A stretch of 14,653 nucleotides of DNA from Virgibacillus_P tibetensis (GTDB lineage: Bacteria > Bacillota > Bacilli > Bacillales > Amphibacillaceae). A program made the position numbers and the translations under genes. The notes beneath the pieces were generated by a model that worked only from the letters and a program-made list of their open reading frames with translations, did not search any database and was not told the DNA's origin. The stretch lies in contig NZ_JARZFX010000029.1 in NCBI RefSeq assembly GCF_036026595.1, forward strand, positions 1 through 14,653, read 5' to 3'. Shown here in pieces: positions 14,504 through 14,653 of the stretch (its first letter is position 1; the number at the start of each line of letters is the position of its first letter).

Positions 14504-14653
14504 ATAGAAAAGCGGAGGCGACTGGTCAGAGGTGCACGCATAAGCAAGGGACCGAAGAGTACACGATCTTCTGTACTCGAAGTGTTCATTGCTTATGACG
14601 GGAACCTCTAGGAGCCGGAACTAGACATAGAAAAGTGCAGGCGACTGGTCAGA
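14502..14653 (+). repeat. Structured intergenic repeat, one copy plus start of a second
   Basis: The 29 bases starting ACATAGAAAAG at 14502-14530 recur at 14625-14653 with two mismatches, a period of 123 bases; the second copy runs off the window. Inside the first copy three nested stems can form: AGAGGT (14528-14533) with ACCTCT (14604-14609), CATAAGCAA (14539-14547) with TTGCTTATG (14589-14597), and GAGTACA (14557-14563) with TGTACTC (14572-14578). The unit ends GGAGCCGGAACTAGAC. It codes for nothing evident. It resembles dispersed hairpin repeats known from Bacillaceae genomes; strand is nominal. Confidence 0.8.

Overview
The window looks like a chromosomal segment close to the replication origin of a low-GC, endospore-forming Bacillaceae. 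The evidence is gene order. Read on the minus strand it runs yabS, yabT, tilS, hprT, ftsH, coaX, hslO, a prsA-like gene (yacD), cysK, folP, folB, folK, yazB, a dusB remnant, lysS and then an rRNA operon promoter, which is the order known from Bacillus subtilis. Protein character and structured intergenic repeats suggest an Oceanobacillus/Virgibacillus-like genus, but that is inference. Every gene is on the minus strand, so transcription runs from high to low coordinates.

From right to left: positions 14502-14653 hold a structured intergenic repeat with the start of a second copy 123 bases on. It abuts a good sigma-F-type promoter for yabS and yabT, which are sporulation-linked VWA-domain and membrane Ser/Thr kinase genes. 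Next come tilS and hprT (essential tRNA-Ile lysidine synthetase and purine salvage), then ftsH with its own promoter and a strong terminator. A 298-base gap follows containing a GC-rich hairpin patch. Then come coaX, hslO and yacD (CoA synthesis, redox chaperone, membrane foldase), and cysK with a near-consensus promoter and a terminator.

The left half has the dihydropteroate branch of folate synthesis (folP, folB, folK) packed with 1-base gaps and short overlaps, followed by the small regulator gene yazB. The pabB-pabA-pabC genes that sit between cysK and folP in B. subtilis are absent here. dusB, normally between yazB and lysS, survives only as about 215 bases: two fragments joined out of frame. 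A terminator closes this unit. lysS then has its own promoter and terminator.

The last 650 bases hold no protein gene. They carry two clear tandem rRNA promoters, a possible third, a boxA-like antitermination signal and a structured leader. The mature 16S rRNA should begin just beyond position 1. The main points of interest are the repeat-like structured elements at three sites (one inside the rRNA leader), the dusB relic, the missing pab genes and the sigma-F promoter at the repeat boundary. No wholly new gene system is visible; most of the window is ordinary core genome.
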